Below are positions 22,902 through 36,541 of a DNA stretch of 64,000 bases, piece by piece. The stretch comes from Sweltsa coloradensis (taxonomy: Eukaryota; Arthropoda; Insecta; Plecoptera; Chloroperlidae). The notes below the pieces were generated by a model. That model ran no database searches. It was not told the origin of the DNA and worked only from the letters and a program-made list of their open reading frames with translations. The position numbers and the translations under genes were made by a program. The stretch spans positions 62,001-126,000 of the forward strand of contig JAMZAV010000104.1 of NCBI GenBank assembly GCA_024449915.1, given 5' to 3'. Numbering within the stretch: the stretch's first letter is position 1; every line of letters starts with the position of its first letter.

Positions 22902-25900
22902 TGACGTAAATATGCCACAATGCACATACTAATTCAAAGAAACGCGAACTGTGTTAATGCGATACTTTTTTATCCATTAGTGGATCACAATTAAAAGCAA
23001 TGCATACTATTTTCATCCACTAGCCCTAGACCAACAATTAATAGCAATAACAATTCCATTATTGGCCTTCTCATGAGTACATAATTGTTGTAATCTAGAA
23101 CAGTTGTTACAAGACTTATCAAATAATAGCGTATCGCGTGAATTCAGTACTTTCAAGGAACGCCGATAAATAATGCGCTCACGCGACTGCACAGTTTCAC
23201 AACCCCTAGTGCCTTATCTTACGTTGAACGGTCTTCTATTAAGAGTGCGTCACTTTGCAGAGTACCGACCCCAAACAACCACACCGGAATGAATGAATAA
23301 TTAATTGTGCAAAATTTCGGTCAGTAGTGGTAGTATCATAAAGTTGTGATAAGCTACGTAGGCCGGCTCATTTGCATGTTATATGTGTTTTAAGGGCACT
23401 TTTCCTCGATACATACCTATATGAAGGGGGAATTCTTGATTTTTCGTGTAGATTGAAAGGTTATAGAATAATTTACCTTTGTGAATTGGATTTATAACTC
23501 AACACTTCAAACTGCATAACTCAGAACAAGATTTTATCCGCAACAGTTTTATAAATGGTCATTTGAATACGTGTAATTTGCAAGTGTAGTTTCAACAAAT
23601 CCCTATTAATTTGCCCTACTAAGCATGCCGTCAAAGGTAACTCATGCATAACATCTTTCTCTGATTCGGGAGGTCATAGGTTTGAATCCCGCCACCAGTA
23701 ATCCTGACTTAATGTTTTTCCGGGGTTTTCTTTTCTTTAAGTCGAATGCCCTCGCGCGCTACCATTGCAATAACCCTCACACCCTTAACCTATTTAGTTA
23801 CCTAAAGAGGGTCACACCGGGTGTAAAACTTATGTGTACCCTACAGCGTGCATTTTTACGAAAAATTTACTATAGACATGTCCACCTATGCCTGATCAAT
23901 AAGACAATAGAGAAGATGAATGTGGATTAAAATAAATCTACACATTTGTGTCTGTCAGTATTTGTTTAAAATACCACTGTCACTCCTCACGTCGATGAAA
24001 TTCGTAAATAATCCAGAACTATAGTTTACATTTTTTCAAACATGAATTTTACTTTTTAACAGGCTTTCATCGTGAATTGAAAATAATTGTTAACATAGCA
24101 TGTAGGAATGAATATCAGAATGCTTAAAATCATCCTTGACATTCATTTTTAGTTAAGATATTTTTTGTCAAAAAATTTATGTTGCATAATAGGCGCAATT
24201 ATTTTGTAACTATTCGTTAGATATAAATTATTAGTAATTAATTTACACGATAATCTTTACTAAATATTACTTTATAATCCTTATATTAATATATAGGACA
24301 GCACGTTTTCGCTAAAAGCTTGTCAAATACGCGCGAACCTCCATTCGTTTATTGTGTGAATGATAATCAATGTAATAATTTAACATTTCGTGATCCCAAA
24401 AGGTCAAAGTTTTGACACTTTATCAGGTTGACGTTTTTTTGATATCTATTTTTGATCACTCTTGTATTTTGGAAAAATTACAATAATTTTTACCGACATT
24501 ATCGTGTGATAATTTTAGTCATCTTTTCGATCGCCGATAGTTTATATATTTTATCATTAAGCATCTCTATTAATTTAGTACCATTAAAAACACACTCCAT
24601 AATTATCAATATTCTCCCGATCCCTCGATGATACTGTGATTCCTATATGCATGCACATAGGTATATTTGATAAATATCTTCATGTTGTTCTGTTTTATTT
24701 TTTATTTAATTTAGAAAATATGTTTTTTCTACCATCAGTTTGAGAGAATTTCTTAAAAAGAGTCGAAACATTAATTTTAAGAACATTTTGGAATAACGTT
24801 TTGTCTCAATTTTATCCTTTATATTAACAATCTTGTTTCTAAAGTCACTTTTTTGCGCATTTGCCTCAACCGTAGTGTACTCAAATTATGCATACCTCTG
24901 TATTTGCGTTTACACATTAACATTGCACTGACCGCTACTAGAGCAAACATGTATTTTTACACACACGCTTACATTTACTCTAGCACGCACGCAATAACAC
25001 ACAGCAATCTGTGCTACAAACGCTACCGATGAAAATGGCACTCATATTGATTAAACCATTACAATTATCTTTGTTCTACTGAGTTATTCTGCGAAAACAA
25101 TACAAAAACCTACCTTGTATTACGAGCTACCAACTTATGATCGTGATTAAATGTTAAACGGCTGCATTTTATGTAGTAGACCTCATATCAGAGTGTGTTA
25201 TCTATGGGCTATTACGCCTGGGCCAGTGTGTCGAGCCTCTGGACGGAAGTATTAATAAATAATGTGGCCCCGTTGTTTTTGAGTTACAACTACAGTAGTA
25301 ATACAGACATTGAAGCGACGTTGTTAATTATGATTTGATGAGTTGATTGATTACAGCTGTGTTTGCGTGGTGGTGGGCCGTGTTTAGGTGGTAAAGGGGA
25401 GGGGGGAGTAGCTTCCTTTTCTTGAGTACTTTTATCGAGCGAGCCTTGTTGAGTTTGATCCCGTTTACATGCGGTTTGTGGTAAATTAAAAAAAGCGTTG
25501 ACAGCTGCTGTAGATGATAATTATAATTATATACGGTCATTGTCAATGGAAAAGTAAATGTTAACTGATTTAGTATCTATATAGAACAAAACGCATTTCT
25601 ATTTGAATCATACTTTATCCAAACGGGATCAATATCAACAATTAACTTACTAACTGTAATTGATCAATTGATTTTTGTTTAGGTACTCTTTAAAACATTT
25701 AAATTCGGTCTCCCAATAATATAAATAAATTAATTCGTATTTTGAGTCTGTAAACTCAGTGGCATTACTGATTTTCAGTGGGGGACTTATTAAGGAGAGC
25801 TGGGCTCACCCTGTCGGTGCCGACTTCATGTATGATAGAACAATGGCCAATCAGATATCGTTATTTGAATGCATTACGATTTTATTTTGTTTGTCAACTG

Positions 25901-26816
25901 AGAGACGTATTAGGATTTCAAATAAATTTCAATTTTCAGATAGTTGGATAGAACGACACTATTATCTTTCAAAACTAGCAAACACTTGCTTTGGGGTGGT
26001 TGAAACGGATGGATTTTGCAAGATTACACCAAAGTAATCTTTGATTACATTTTTCTTCCGTGTACACTAAAAGCTAAGCCTCATAATTTTGTTATTGATG
26101 ACAGAACACTTCAACGGTATCTATTATCGGAAGAAAATGATTTAAAACAGTTTTAATATAGCGATCGATTTTAGCGCTCAATACATTCAAGTGAAATTTA
26201 TAACTCAACCTTGAAATAAACTCTTTAACTTGTTTTTTCTCTCTGCTATTTCCCAAATAACGTTTAAAAACGGCCATTATTTTATTTTACTTTATCTGAA
26301 AGAGGAACACATTGTACCAAAGAACCCAGAGTATGCACCGTAGCTTAGAACTTCACTTCTTCATATCTAAAGATAGGTACCCTTACAACATGCAGCATGT
26401 ACAAATGTCATGAATGCATAACAATCATACTCTCCACCCAGTGTGAGTATAGTTCATTTCAATTCATTCCACCAACTGACATACACATGGCGTACGTATT
26501 TGGCACACACAACTTACTATACATACAACCTATACAAATACAAGAAATGTTCGATATTACATAAATAACATAACAATTACAGTTAAAACTACAATATAAA
26601 TATTACATGGAATCAAAATATAAATTACTGCACAAACTAAGTGCACTTCCTTTCGAGTCACTTGATCAACAAAGGAAAGGGGGATTGGAGACAGAAATAG
26701 CTATTATCAGCACTGTCAGAGAAAAATTCTTGAAGCGAATAGTAGTTTTCAGTTAAAAAATGGGATTTGAGCTTAGATTTAAAATTTGGAATCGACCGGA
26801 GTACTCCCTGACTCAC
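22902..26816. other. AT-rich intron with minor repeats
   Basis: No exon seen. A SINE-like fragment is listed at 23655-23830. At 25744-25830 GATTTTCAGTGGGGGACTT matches a motif repeated near 59165 (inverted), 61125 and 63610, so an undefined interspersed repeat. Confidence 0.45.
23655..23830 (+). repeat. tRNA-derived SINE, diverged
   Basis: GATTCGGGAGGTCATAGG, B-box-like GTTTGAATCCC and AGTAATCCTGACT match the SINE family; the end GAAGAGGGTCACACCGG-type motif is present as AAAGAGGGTCACACCGGG. Confidence 0.65.
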
Positions 26817-26898
26817 CTGTCTAATGAGTAGCTCCTCTCCGGCGCCCAAGCCTCCTTGATGGTCCTCAAGATGACTTCCAACTCAAGCTCACCGCAAC
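26817..26898 (-). CDS. Coding exon of the minus-strand gene
   Basis: Minus strand: acceptor TTCTCGTGTTTCTAG (AG at 26900-26899) and donor GACAG before GTGAGTCAGG (GT at 26816-26815), both close to consensus. Of the three frames only one is open: it enters in phase 1 and leaves in phase 2, 82 bp. That fits the phase-1 donor at 36333 and the phase-2 acceptor at 3764. The peptide CGELELEVILRTIKEAWAP then ERSYSLDR is amphipathic and charged, compatible with a helix. No family recognised. The close splice consensus and matching phases are the evidence; there is no homology support. Confidence 0.75.
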
Positions 26899-29800
26899 CT
26901 AGAAACACGAGAACAACACCAGTGAACCTTCTAGCCTCACGAGGGCTGCATCCTAATGCACTCTCGCCTTCCTCGCGCACCTTGGTGTTATTATGCTCGC
27001 CGTCCGGCCTACAGTGTTTCCGCTTCCTGCTAGCGGGACACTGTCAATGACAAGACACTTAGCACGTGCGAGCTGATTAATGTACATGCAAGACGCGTCA
27101 TGTCTTGTACGGTGCATTGTAAAACATTTATGTTTTATCTTTGTTGTGTTCATATACACGTTCAGGAATTTAATTCCGACATATTTTTATAATTGCTTAT
27201 AGAATTATATGAGTTATGGGTATGTCTTAGCGGTTTGATTAGTGTTAATACCATTACAGCTAAATCACAGCTATGGTTCGCTAAGGCCCCTGTTCCCACA
27301 ACCATGTATAAGAAATCCGATATCCTGATTGGTTAGTAATGAGTGGCCTGTCATAATGAAGTTACCCCTTTTCATTGGTCGTCGTAAGAATTTTGTTCTT
27401 GTTATAGGCCACAAATTTCTTAAGACTTAAAACAATAACAATTTAACACGTATGTCCTATCCCCTTGTAACAAAACCAATTAGTGGGAACTGTGCCTTAC
27501 AAATTGTTAGAGTAAATTTATCATTATTTGTTTACAATATTCGTAGAATAAGGTATGTAAATTTATTATTCGATGTCGGTAAAATAACCGCGAACACACA
27601 CTTTTAGAAGCAGTACTAATTAAAAATATAATTAGTGAAGGAACAGCGGTGTTTTCTGTCACTGTCGTTGGGTGATAGTGAACAAATCACTAATACAACA
27701 ATCTAGAGTTTATAATGAGACTTTACCCCACGTATACAATAAGAAACCTTCGCACCCTGAGCCAAGAATGTGTTATTTATATTTCAAATCTTCTGTTTAA
27801 ACGGTAGTTTGGACTTTGGACAGTGGCGTTTTTAAAGCACTGTCCAACGAACGTGTGATAAACGTATGGTATTGTCGGCATATACAGCAGTTTAGAAAAT
27901 AAACCCACGTTTAAATATTATTTGAACTATTAACATTTTAATTTATTCATTTAAACATTTGTTGGGATCATAACTGAATTTGATTGTTTGAAATGTTTTA
28001 TATCATTTAACATATTGTGTTTATGCAACAAAAATAAGCATACTTTGAAATAATACAACGAGATTTCTATATTATGTGTCTTGCGTCTTTAGAAGAAGTC
28101 ACCATGCACGTACATTTTAATGGCTGTCAATAAAAACACAATATTATAATGAATTTCATAATATAAGTTCATTGCTGTATCTGCATCTATGCAAGTAGAT
28201 TTATTTAGTTGTCCTCCTTTGTAAATCAGTTTTTTAACTGAATAGGATAGACGTTAAATAAATATATAAATAAACATAAACACATCTTTCATGCTAGTTT
28301 CCGATAAACTCGCGTGCATTATGTCTGCCCACTCAGTTAAAAAAAGTGCTTCCCATTGAGCGAATTCTTTTTACATCCGCGATGTTTTCGCTTTAACGAC
28401 TTCCATGTTAATACGAAGTTAAATTACTGGAACAATCTGATTTAATGTGAGTCAGTTTTAAGAACCCTACTAAAAAATTACCATCATGCATAACTAACCA
28501 ATTTATTTCTGCACTCAAGTAGCAATTATCTACGAAGACTACAATCTGGCTCGTAGAAGCTTGTAAGATTGATGTACAGTCTACTCAACGGAAAATTACC
28601 ATTTCGAAATCGATACCATGATTGTTAAATAACTTTTGAATTACGTAGTGTATATTCGCTTTAAGGCTCAAATCGCGTTGATATCGACGTAAGTTGCAAC
28701 CAAAGTATGGTACATTCCAAAATTTTGTTTTTTTGACAAGCTTTTGACATACCTGGGGCCCAAAGTTAGCTTCCGACTTGTTTTTCTGCTAATTCTCAGA
28801 AATCTGATTTTTTTAAACTTTGAGCAGCCCAGGAGCATAAAGTTTTCGTCCAACGGAAAAAATTAGTATCATATTTTGCACTATACCACCGGTATTTCGA
28901 GATATAAAAGCCCTCACTATTCTGTATTATGTTATTATGCATTCTCACGGTTTTAAACATTACCCTTTTCTGCATTGCAGCAGCAAACGCCCTATCCTCC
29001 AACGATCTAGTAAGCCACTTCCTTGCCCAACCCTTTTCTTTGAGCTACATTCTTAATAATACCTTAATCAAAGTACATATTTCTCTACCAGTTTCAAACT
29101 CCGACATTTTCCTTGATGTTAACTTGAATACAGCACTGTTGACACCATTCTGTCACATTTTAATTAGATACTGAACGACACGTCAGGAAATACATTTTCT
29201 TGTACATGCTCAAGTCGACAGACTGAAGACGATTATTTAGGGCGCCCACTAAACTACCGGTTACACTTGTGCGTCTTATCACACCAGATGGGTGGAAACC
29301 GCTTGAGCACGGGGGGCAATGCACCGTGGCAATGTGGGGGAGTTATCGAGAGAAATACAATAAATAACTCGGTCAAGTAGTTCGATCAATCACCTACGTC
29401 AGAGAATACGTATACAAGTTTTATCGTCGACCCGGATAAATTTGCAAAGTTAATGTTTCGATTGGTTTCATTCTTAGACTGGTAGAGTGAGTGAGAATAA
29501 AATTACAGCACAATGAGTGGTGTATTAAAACGGTTGGCGATAAAGTTTTTAAGTACTTCCCTGTATTAAAGTGTATTCAGTGCTGCATAAGAGGTTCACT
29601 AACGAGAACTACGTGTGTGCATTACAAATAATAATTGCATTTTTACATAAATAAAATGACAGCACATTTTGGGACTGATAAATTCATCACAATCCCTTTT
29701 ACATTATTTGTTCTGTAGTCCTCATGGATAAATCCCTATCACTCAAATTTACTACATGCATGTTAACACCCAGTTTGTCTTAAGCTACCCTATCGGGTGT

Positions 29801-31180
29801 CATTTAAATGGTGAAGTCTTCCCATAATTTACTTAAAACTGAGGGTTTAAATAATAACGTAATGTAAATAATTAATAAAAACACTTTTAGTTGTATACGT
29901 TAAAATTCTTATAAAGTATGCGAAATCAGTTTAGATATTAATTGCTATGAAACTAAACCATTATACTAGTATTTTCGGTTACAAATATCATTGGTCACGA
30001 AAAAATGAACTATGAAAATGTTCTTTCAGGTGCGCAATAAACATTACATTCAACCGGTGGATAATGCAAGGGCACAGAAAGCTATAAATAGTATTTATCA
30101 TAAAGAAAGTATGCACACACACAAAATAAGTACGCGGTATCCAAGAAGTACCCTAAATTAAACTAATTAATTGTAATAATGCAATGAACGTTATCGAGCA
30201 ATACATTGAAAACATGAACTAAAACTAGTTGAAGATGAATTTCCAATTTCTAATACTAATTCAATGTTGTTTGGGAACGAAATAGTCCAAAATAAAGAAA
30301 TAAAATGGAAAGTTTTATTTGTTTTAATACCTTCTGATTAACTGGTGAACCATAAAAGGATAATTTATTTGCAACTACTGGATGCTCTCTCTAATTTATC
30401 TTTGGGATCACAAGGTACAATAGGGGCTCTGAAGCAAAGTGGACAAACCCATTTTTTTTATTTAGTTGCATTTCTGTATTACCCACATTCAAAATATTGA
30501 GTTTTAACATGGTTCTAATATAAAAGCAATTTTGGACCAACCCATATAATTTAAACATGCATACATGTCATGAATTTGTTACGAGGCAAAATAAACCAAC
30601 CACTTTGAGAGGGTATTTTAGACTGAAATTATGATGTTTTAAATTTCCAGATGTGATGAAAGCAATATGTTACATTCCAATACAAATAGTTTAAGCTGCA
30701 TTAAATGAATAACTCTCAAGTTTAGGCCAAACTCAAATTATCCACAGGAAGAGAAAAGTGTGGGTTGGTCCACTTTGCTTCTAAGCTCCTCCATTAATGT
30801 ACGGCTGTTGAACTGAAAGTAACGAAAATTATTCAATTCAGATCATTACAGTAGCTCGGCCGCTAAGAAACTTGAAACACATCTTTTTGTACTGCAAAAA
30901 ATTACAATAGATAATGTTTGTATTCACTTGATTATTATTTTGTGAAAAGACTCAGTTTAAATCTGTTATATTTCTCAACTCAAAAACAAATTAGCTACTA
31001 AGCAGTTAAAGTAGTTGTTTTGCCCTGTAACGCCATGACCTATATATTTCCATAACTTTGGTGTAGCCATTGTATTTTACCAGTTACTCCAGTTGTTATT
31101 ATTTCACAATCTTCTTAAAGTTTCAAAGAACTAAACACTTAACAAAATAAAACAATACTTCACTTATTTGTCACGTACTT
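26899..31180. other. AT-rich intron, mostly empty
   Basis: First half of the 9.4-kb intron between 36333 and 26898. No exon is seen. At 28740-28920 a segment matches the repeat tail at 15340-15490. CCTCCTTTGTAAATCAG at 28213 recurs at 57266, marking an undefined interspersed repeat. Confidence 0.45.
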
Positions 31181-31189
31181 AAGATCACT

Positions 31190-31540
31190 CGTCTTCTTCA
31201 CGACACGTCCACCGCAGACAACCTCCGCCTACATGTTCTCCTCACACCCGACGCACACGTACAGTGTTCTAGATAATATCTCGGTTGACACTTAGGACAC
31301 TCGTCCTCGCACGGTCACCAGTGTCCCCACGTGCGTCGCCCATGCTGTGGGTGGTCGCGCTTCGTACTGACCCGTCTCGGTGGCGGACACTGGACATCAG
31401 AGGTCGGAGGTGGCGGTCGATACGGGGGGGGGGGGGGGGGGGGAGTCACACGCTGGGGACACGTGGACATGTTTACAACCTGCACGTGGTGGGCACTTGT
31501 TTTATGTTTCAATTAACGGGACGGACAATTACGGTAATGG
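31190..31540. repeat. GC-rich tract with a 20-G run
   Basis: Composition is abruptly GC-rich with several CACGTG/ACACGT motifs. Twenty G occur in a row at 31424-31443 inside a GGTGGCGG-rich segment, a potential quadruplex. Open frames across it on both strands are low-complexity (poly-Gly, poly-Pro) and are not called genes. Confidence 0.5.
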
Positions 31541-31936
31541 ATTAGCCACGGAAAAATAAAACAATCAAGCACAGGTTCGAAAGTATACCTAAAAAGAGGC
31601 GCATTGGGCAGATGGCAAATAGCTTTTCGTTCGACCAGGAAGCATATACATGGACATCCCTACAGTCGTGGTTTGCTAATAATTGATTTTGGTCAGCCAA
31701 AAACAATTCTCAATAATTTTTTTAATTTTTTAACAAAATCTTAAATCGCTAATATCAAATTATGTTTAGAAATAATTTTAAATAGTTTTTAGAAATGTGT
31801 AACTATATAGTACTCTTCAAATTCGTTTCCGTGACAGCTGTTCAAATTTTCAAACATTTGTGGTGTTAGTGAGCTGAGCGAACGGGATATTTACCTAAAT
31901 GTATGATTGTGGTATATACACAGTACACACGCCTCT

Positions 31937-32034
31937 TTTGGTGGAGGTGCCGGGTCTGACTATATTCGCAGTCATCAACAGGTAAAAGCGCCTTCTAAAG
32001 TGGGTATATCTATTAACCCGGCACCTCCACCAAA
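31937..32034. mobile_element. 98-bp MITE with 19-bp perfect inverted ends
   Basis: TTTGGTGGAGGTGCCGGGT (31937-31955) and its exact reverse complement (32016-32034) bound a short non-coding core. The same terminus occurs at 4746, 17622 and, altered, 19040. No clear target duplication is seen. Confidence 0.75.
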
Positions 32035-33044
32035 CATTTGGAATAAACGTTGAATGAAAATGACAGTCTTCACTCCCTTTGTTAGTTTTCTCGGACTCGT
32101 GCTTGTCTCATTTTGCACAAAGGTGTGCCTATAAAAATTAAGTTCCGAAGGAAAACATAACTTTTGCTGTTGATGTTTTTGTGACTTGTTACAGAGATTT
32201 CATAGATTTTCAGAGTCGCATATTATGTAATTGTTAAATCGGACTACATAAGAAGATGAAATGGTAATCTTGATTTAAAGAATCAGGTAAGCTAAAGGTC
32301 AATTGATATTACTAATTATGCCGATCAATGATTTACTAACGTTTTTGTCTCGTTAATCATAGTTAAATAATAACGAGCACTAAACTTGATTCAGACTGGG
32401 CGATAACATTGATTAATAACCTAGCTTAATCAATATGATGAGTGAATGTCAGGAGTAAGACTAAGAGATAGGCGTACTCCATGGGAGCCCGGGCCCAGGT
32501 ATGGGGGGCTTAGTACCTCACTTCCGCCGGCGTCCGGGTTCCAAATATAGAGCTAATTCATTCCGTATAGTGAATAGGCGTTACGTAGAAGTTATAAGAA
32601 TCGATGGTAGTGATTTATGACTCCGAATTTCTCAAAAGGTAAAAATATATAAACTTATCTACTTTCAAATCCCAAACATTTACCTGGGAGACTTTAGTGG
32701 GGCAATGAAGCCTCGATATGGTAAAAATCAAGGTAATGTTTTAAGCAATATCCCCCCACAGAAAAGGTTTCTAACAGAAATGACTTATTTTTTATTTTTT
32801 TATATTTCCACATTTTTTATGGGTCGTTTTCCCTCGCCTGTTATTTGAAGGTCTAAAATCATTTATGCTGTATCAATTCCAGTTTCCTTACATCTTACCC
32901 AGAATAAAATCGTGGTCAAGTCAGAATCCAAAAATATACTTTAATGGAGACGAGTGCCATCCTCTTTGACACCATCGTATTTTGCTACTTCAAAATCAGT
33001 TTACACATATTATTATAGTTTTTTTTTTAAATATCATTTAACCT

Positions 33045-33290
33045 TTAAGATGGTTTGGGCATATGAAGAGGTTGGAAATGGATAGGATCCCAAGACGAGG
33101 CTTTGAAGCAGAGGAGGGAGGTAAAAGTAAAGTAGGAAGACCTAGAGAAAGATGGAGAAGATTGATCGAAGGAGACGTTGTAGAGCGAGGTGAATCGTGG
33201 AACCAGGTGTGGAATGAAGCTGTGGGATGACAGGAAGAGTGGGTAAAATTGGTGGAGAAGCAGATACAGGATGAAGATGACGATGAAGAT
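33045..33290 (+). pseudogene. Non-LTR retrotransposon fragment (end of reverse transcriptase ORF)
   Basis: The plus frame from 33045 reads LRWFGHMKRLEMDRIPRR, then GRPRERWRRLIEGD, the pattern typical of the C-terminus of LINE reverse-transcriptase polyproteins (LRWFGHV...R.P...GRPRKRW). One in-frame TGA interrupts it after WNEAVG. Acidic low-complexity (GATGAAGAT) follows. It is a dead fragment without the catalytic domain. Confidence 0.75.
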
Positions 33291-34055
33291 GTTGATGATG
33301 ATAAAACGCTAAGCCCGGCAATCTCGGCAAAAAATTGTTTCGTGCCCTAGATATCGGTGTGAGAACACCACTCAACCTGACGTTGTTGGAAATGAGTTTG
33401 ATTATTATTATCATGACGTTCTGATAACAAATTCTTAAACACATTGTAGGCCAAGTGAAATGGTCAAGGTGTTATAAAGAATTGAATGTGAGTCCCATAA
33501 TAATTACCTGTTTGGGTCAAACCTTGAGTTCAATGTCTTTGAAGGAGTTTCACAGTGATAAAGTTGGACTGTGTTAATTCGTATTCGCCACACGCGATTG
33601 ACGAACAGGTATCAACTTACCACTTAAAATATTAATGAAACTGCATTCACAATTTGGTTTGATATTGCCTAAAACAAGTATATGTGGGCGCTAAATAATT
33701 GACGTATATTTCTTAGTGTTGTTCCCTATATCAATAATCTTTTGTAGTATAGTCACTTTAAAAATAACTCTTTGCTACAGGTGACCTCCGTGTCATTGCT
33801 GCCTACTCACCACCAAGAAAACTTTCGACCCCCAATTCCCGAATAGTATATTTTCTGACAATACACTACCAGACATGGCTGGCAAAGCATCTCATCTCAT
33901 GTACTTAATTGTACATGGCATTGCACTCACATCACGACAAAATGTCTGTCAACTCTACATTCTCAATGTCCCACAACCCACTCTGCCAACATGGCAAAAC
34001 ACGTTTTTCTCCCTTGATAGGCCTGCCCAGGGTGCAATGCATGCCCCTCTTCAGG

Positions 34056-34175
34056 TGTCTAACTAGGTATATTGGAGTTTGGACAATTGTGAAGGGATGT
34101 CCGAGGGCTGTTTAACGACGGGATTTTAATCCGGGACCTCCTGAATCAGAGTCAAGCTGTCGGTTCTCCTGGAAA
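34056..34175 (-). repeat. tRNA-derived SINE, minus strand
   Basis: GGACAATTGTGAAGGGATGTCC, GAGGGCTGTTTAA and GGGATTTTAATCCGGGACC are the reverse complement of the SINE body and B-box region at 18675. Confidence 0.65.
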
Positions 34176-34399
34176 TACAATCATCCTAAATTTGAGGGTT
34201 TAAGATCCGGTATTGTAGCTGTAATCAAGAACACAATTGTTCGTTCATTACATAATTCTAAGCTAAGCTAACTAGAATGTATGGTCACGAATAATAATAT
34301 GAAAGAGCACACGTGCTATTATACTATCATAACTTATGCTCTTCGTATTTTTAATGTTGTTTAAACAAAGCTAAAGTACATACAGTTTATACAAATACG

Positions 34400-34505
34400 G
34401 CGAACGAACTCTGGCACAGTCGTTTGTCGGGGACCTTGCCACCTTCCCTTGACGACCTCTTGACGACTATGACAATGGTGCTGCAAATGTTTGGGGACTG
34501 GGAGA
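34400..34505 (+). repeat. 'GACGACGATGAC' interspersed repeat, fragment
   Basis: GCACAGTCGTTTGTCGGGGA, CCTTGCC and CTTGACGACCTCTTGACGAC match the central part of the repeat at 35365-35755. Confidence 0.6.
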
Positions 34506-35364
34506 GGATCGTGTTGGTTTTTATAAGCTTCATCGTTTGGTTTTTCATTCTTAGTTTTTTCGGTAAGACTTCATTTAGAATGTATGCTCTGTCAGTTTGG
34601 CAATATAAACTATTATATTTATGGAGCTTTAATAACCAATATTCCATTAAAAGTTTCTTTTAATATTCGATATTTTTTACTTTGAATATAATTATATTTT
34701 CAAAATTATCGTAAATGTGTAGATGTTTATGTACTCTTCCAAATTAATGCTAACGAAACATTTAAAATTGGTAAACAAAAAACACTGAAAGAGTGGAACT
34801 CGGTTATTTTCTGAATATCGTTTAAAATAATTTCATAATTTTCTGACGAATATTGTGCAACTCATAAGTATGATAAAAACACACTTAGCGAAAACACTTA
34901 AATCTGTGTTGTGCAATTGCAATGAACAGCTCAAAAGGAAGTATTTATTTACTTAGCAGCTTTCCTATTCAGAAAGGACATTAAAGAGGTCAATAATACT
35001 AAAATTAAATTAATAATATAAATATATAATGAATATAATGTGAATATAATATGAATGTAACTGTGTAAGAAGTCGTTGGGCACTACGTCTTGCCAAGTCT
35101 CAGACATTCGCCATTGCGATTAATGAACGCCACGAGTCTCATATCGATTAGCCTCATTACATATACTTTCTACCGAGAATACTATTTCGCCGGCGTTTTG
35201 GCGCTCTAGGTCTAAAATCAATGTGCATGTTACGAAGAATGCAACTGGCTCAGTGCTGTAATGCTACACTTCACTCTCTCTCAAATTAGACTGTTCCAAC
35301 ACTTTATAGAATTTTAATAATGGAGTCATTTGTGTACTTTTCTTAAATTTGCCTTAAAAAAGCC

Positions 35365-35755
35365 CGTCTGCGTCCATCCCGTCTTAGCCCGAGGTAGAAT
35401 TGGCCCAGAGCGTGGTTCTGCTATTCGTAAAAGGCGATACAAGAGATAAAGTCCATCTCGCAAATATCAGCTAGTAATATGTAGGGGAGAATATAACTCC
35501 ACAAAACTAGAGGCGAGCTCTAGCAGTCGTTGTCGGGGACCTTGCCCCCTTTCCTTGACGACCTCCCGGATGACGATGACAATGACAACACGAACGATGA
35601 CAAAGACGATGACGACCGCAACGTGAGAACCTCCTTTCCTCCCCCTGCCCGTGGCTGGCTCTGACCAGCATAGGGAGCCCCCCCTCCCTATATCCCCTAG
35701 GCTAGAATGGTGCATTATGACCTAACGGTTGACGCGCCCTTAATCCAAATAAACA
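35365..35755 (+). repeat. Interspersed 'AAAAGGCGA...GACGATGAC' repeat, full copy
   Basis: Ordered blocks: GAGGTAGAATTGGCCCAGAG; TCGTAAAAGGCGAT; CATCTCGCAAATATCAGC; GTAGGGGAG; AGAGGCGAGCTCTAGCAG; GGGGACCTTGCCCCC; a GAC-rich imperfect repeat; CCCGTGGCTGGCTCTGACCA; CCCCTAGGCTAGA; ATGACCTAACGGTTGACGCG; then AATAAACAAATAAA. The same order recurs elsewhere in the window, so this is a dispersed, probably SINE-like family of about 370 bp. Open frames in it are shadows. Confidence 0.75.
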
Positions 35756-36332
35756 AATAAACACCCCATGGCATTTAAAATAACAACGTTTTTTAAGGTT
35801 TAGTTTGCAGTTATAATTAATGGTGTTGTTTTTATACCAGATTCAATTGATGCAAATTGAAAGAGAAAAACACGTCCATTTATTTTCGCAATTTCATCTA
35901 ATTTTATTTATTATTTGTTCCGCAACACATTCATTAATTAAATGACTACCAACCTTAAATAATAAATATTTTTAAACGTATAACAAGAACAACAACATTA
36001 TAATAATCTTTTGCAAAACTAACAACAATATAAAATAACAACATTATAACAATCATTATCAAAACCATCAAACTTGGAAAATATGTTGTACAGTGTACAC
36101 TATATAAGTAATTCAGTGAAAAGTAGCTACAATTAATTTTGTAATGCAAAAACATTTATGCTTTGGTCAGATTTAATGGATTTTTAATGGACGGATATAA
36201 TTTGCATGTTTCTAATTATACATAATCTAACTGACCACTCACCTTTATGAATTACTTTGAATTGGCCGCGATGTTCATACGTTGTCTCGCAATAAAAGAG
36301 AGCTTCCTGAATATCCCCCCTCTCCCCCTCAC

Positions 36333-36478
36333 CTTCTCTGTCGGTCAGCAGACAGCTCCTAAGGTCCCTGGGCGGCTCCCTCATCTTCCGACGCCAGGCA
36401 CCGCGGTGCGGAATCCTCCCCGACGTCAGCTGCTCCACGCGACGTCGCTCGTCCTCCTGACCACGACGCACCAGCTCC
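36333..36478 (-). CDS. Coding exon of the minus-strand gene, charged segment
   Basis: Minus strand: acceptor CCATGTTTCCTTCACAG (AG at 36480-36479) and donor GAGAAG before GTGAGG (GT at 36332-36331), both strong. Of three frames only one is open over 146 bp; it enters in phase 2 and leaves in phase 1, fitting the neighbours at 49688 and 26898. The peptide is very basic and acidic: ELVRRGQEDERRRVEQL, IPHRGAWRRKMREPPRDL, then CLLTDREG. It is likely helical and nucleic-acid-, membrane- or partner-binding by charge, but no family is recognised. GC content is much higher than in the surrounding intron, another coding sign. Confidence 0.8.
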
Positions 36479-36541
36479 CTGTGAAGGAAACATGGCGCTG
36501 ATTAAACAGGTAAAGGATCAAAAACTGTTGCTCATCCCATC

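Noticed and set aside
31285..31545. Open frames with poly-Gly or poly-Pro
   Set aside because: Products of the G run and GC-rich tract; no splice context.
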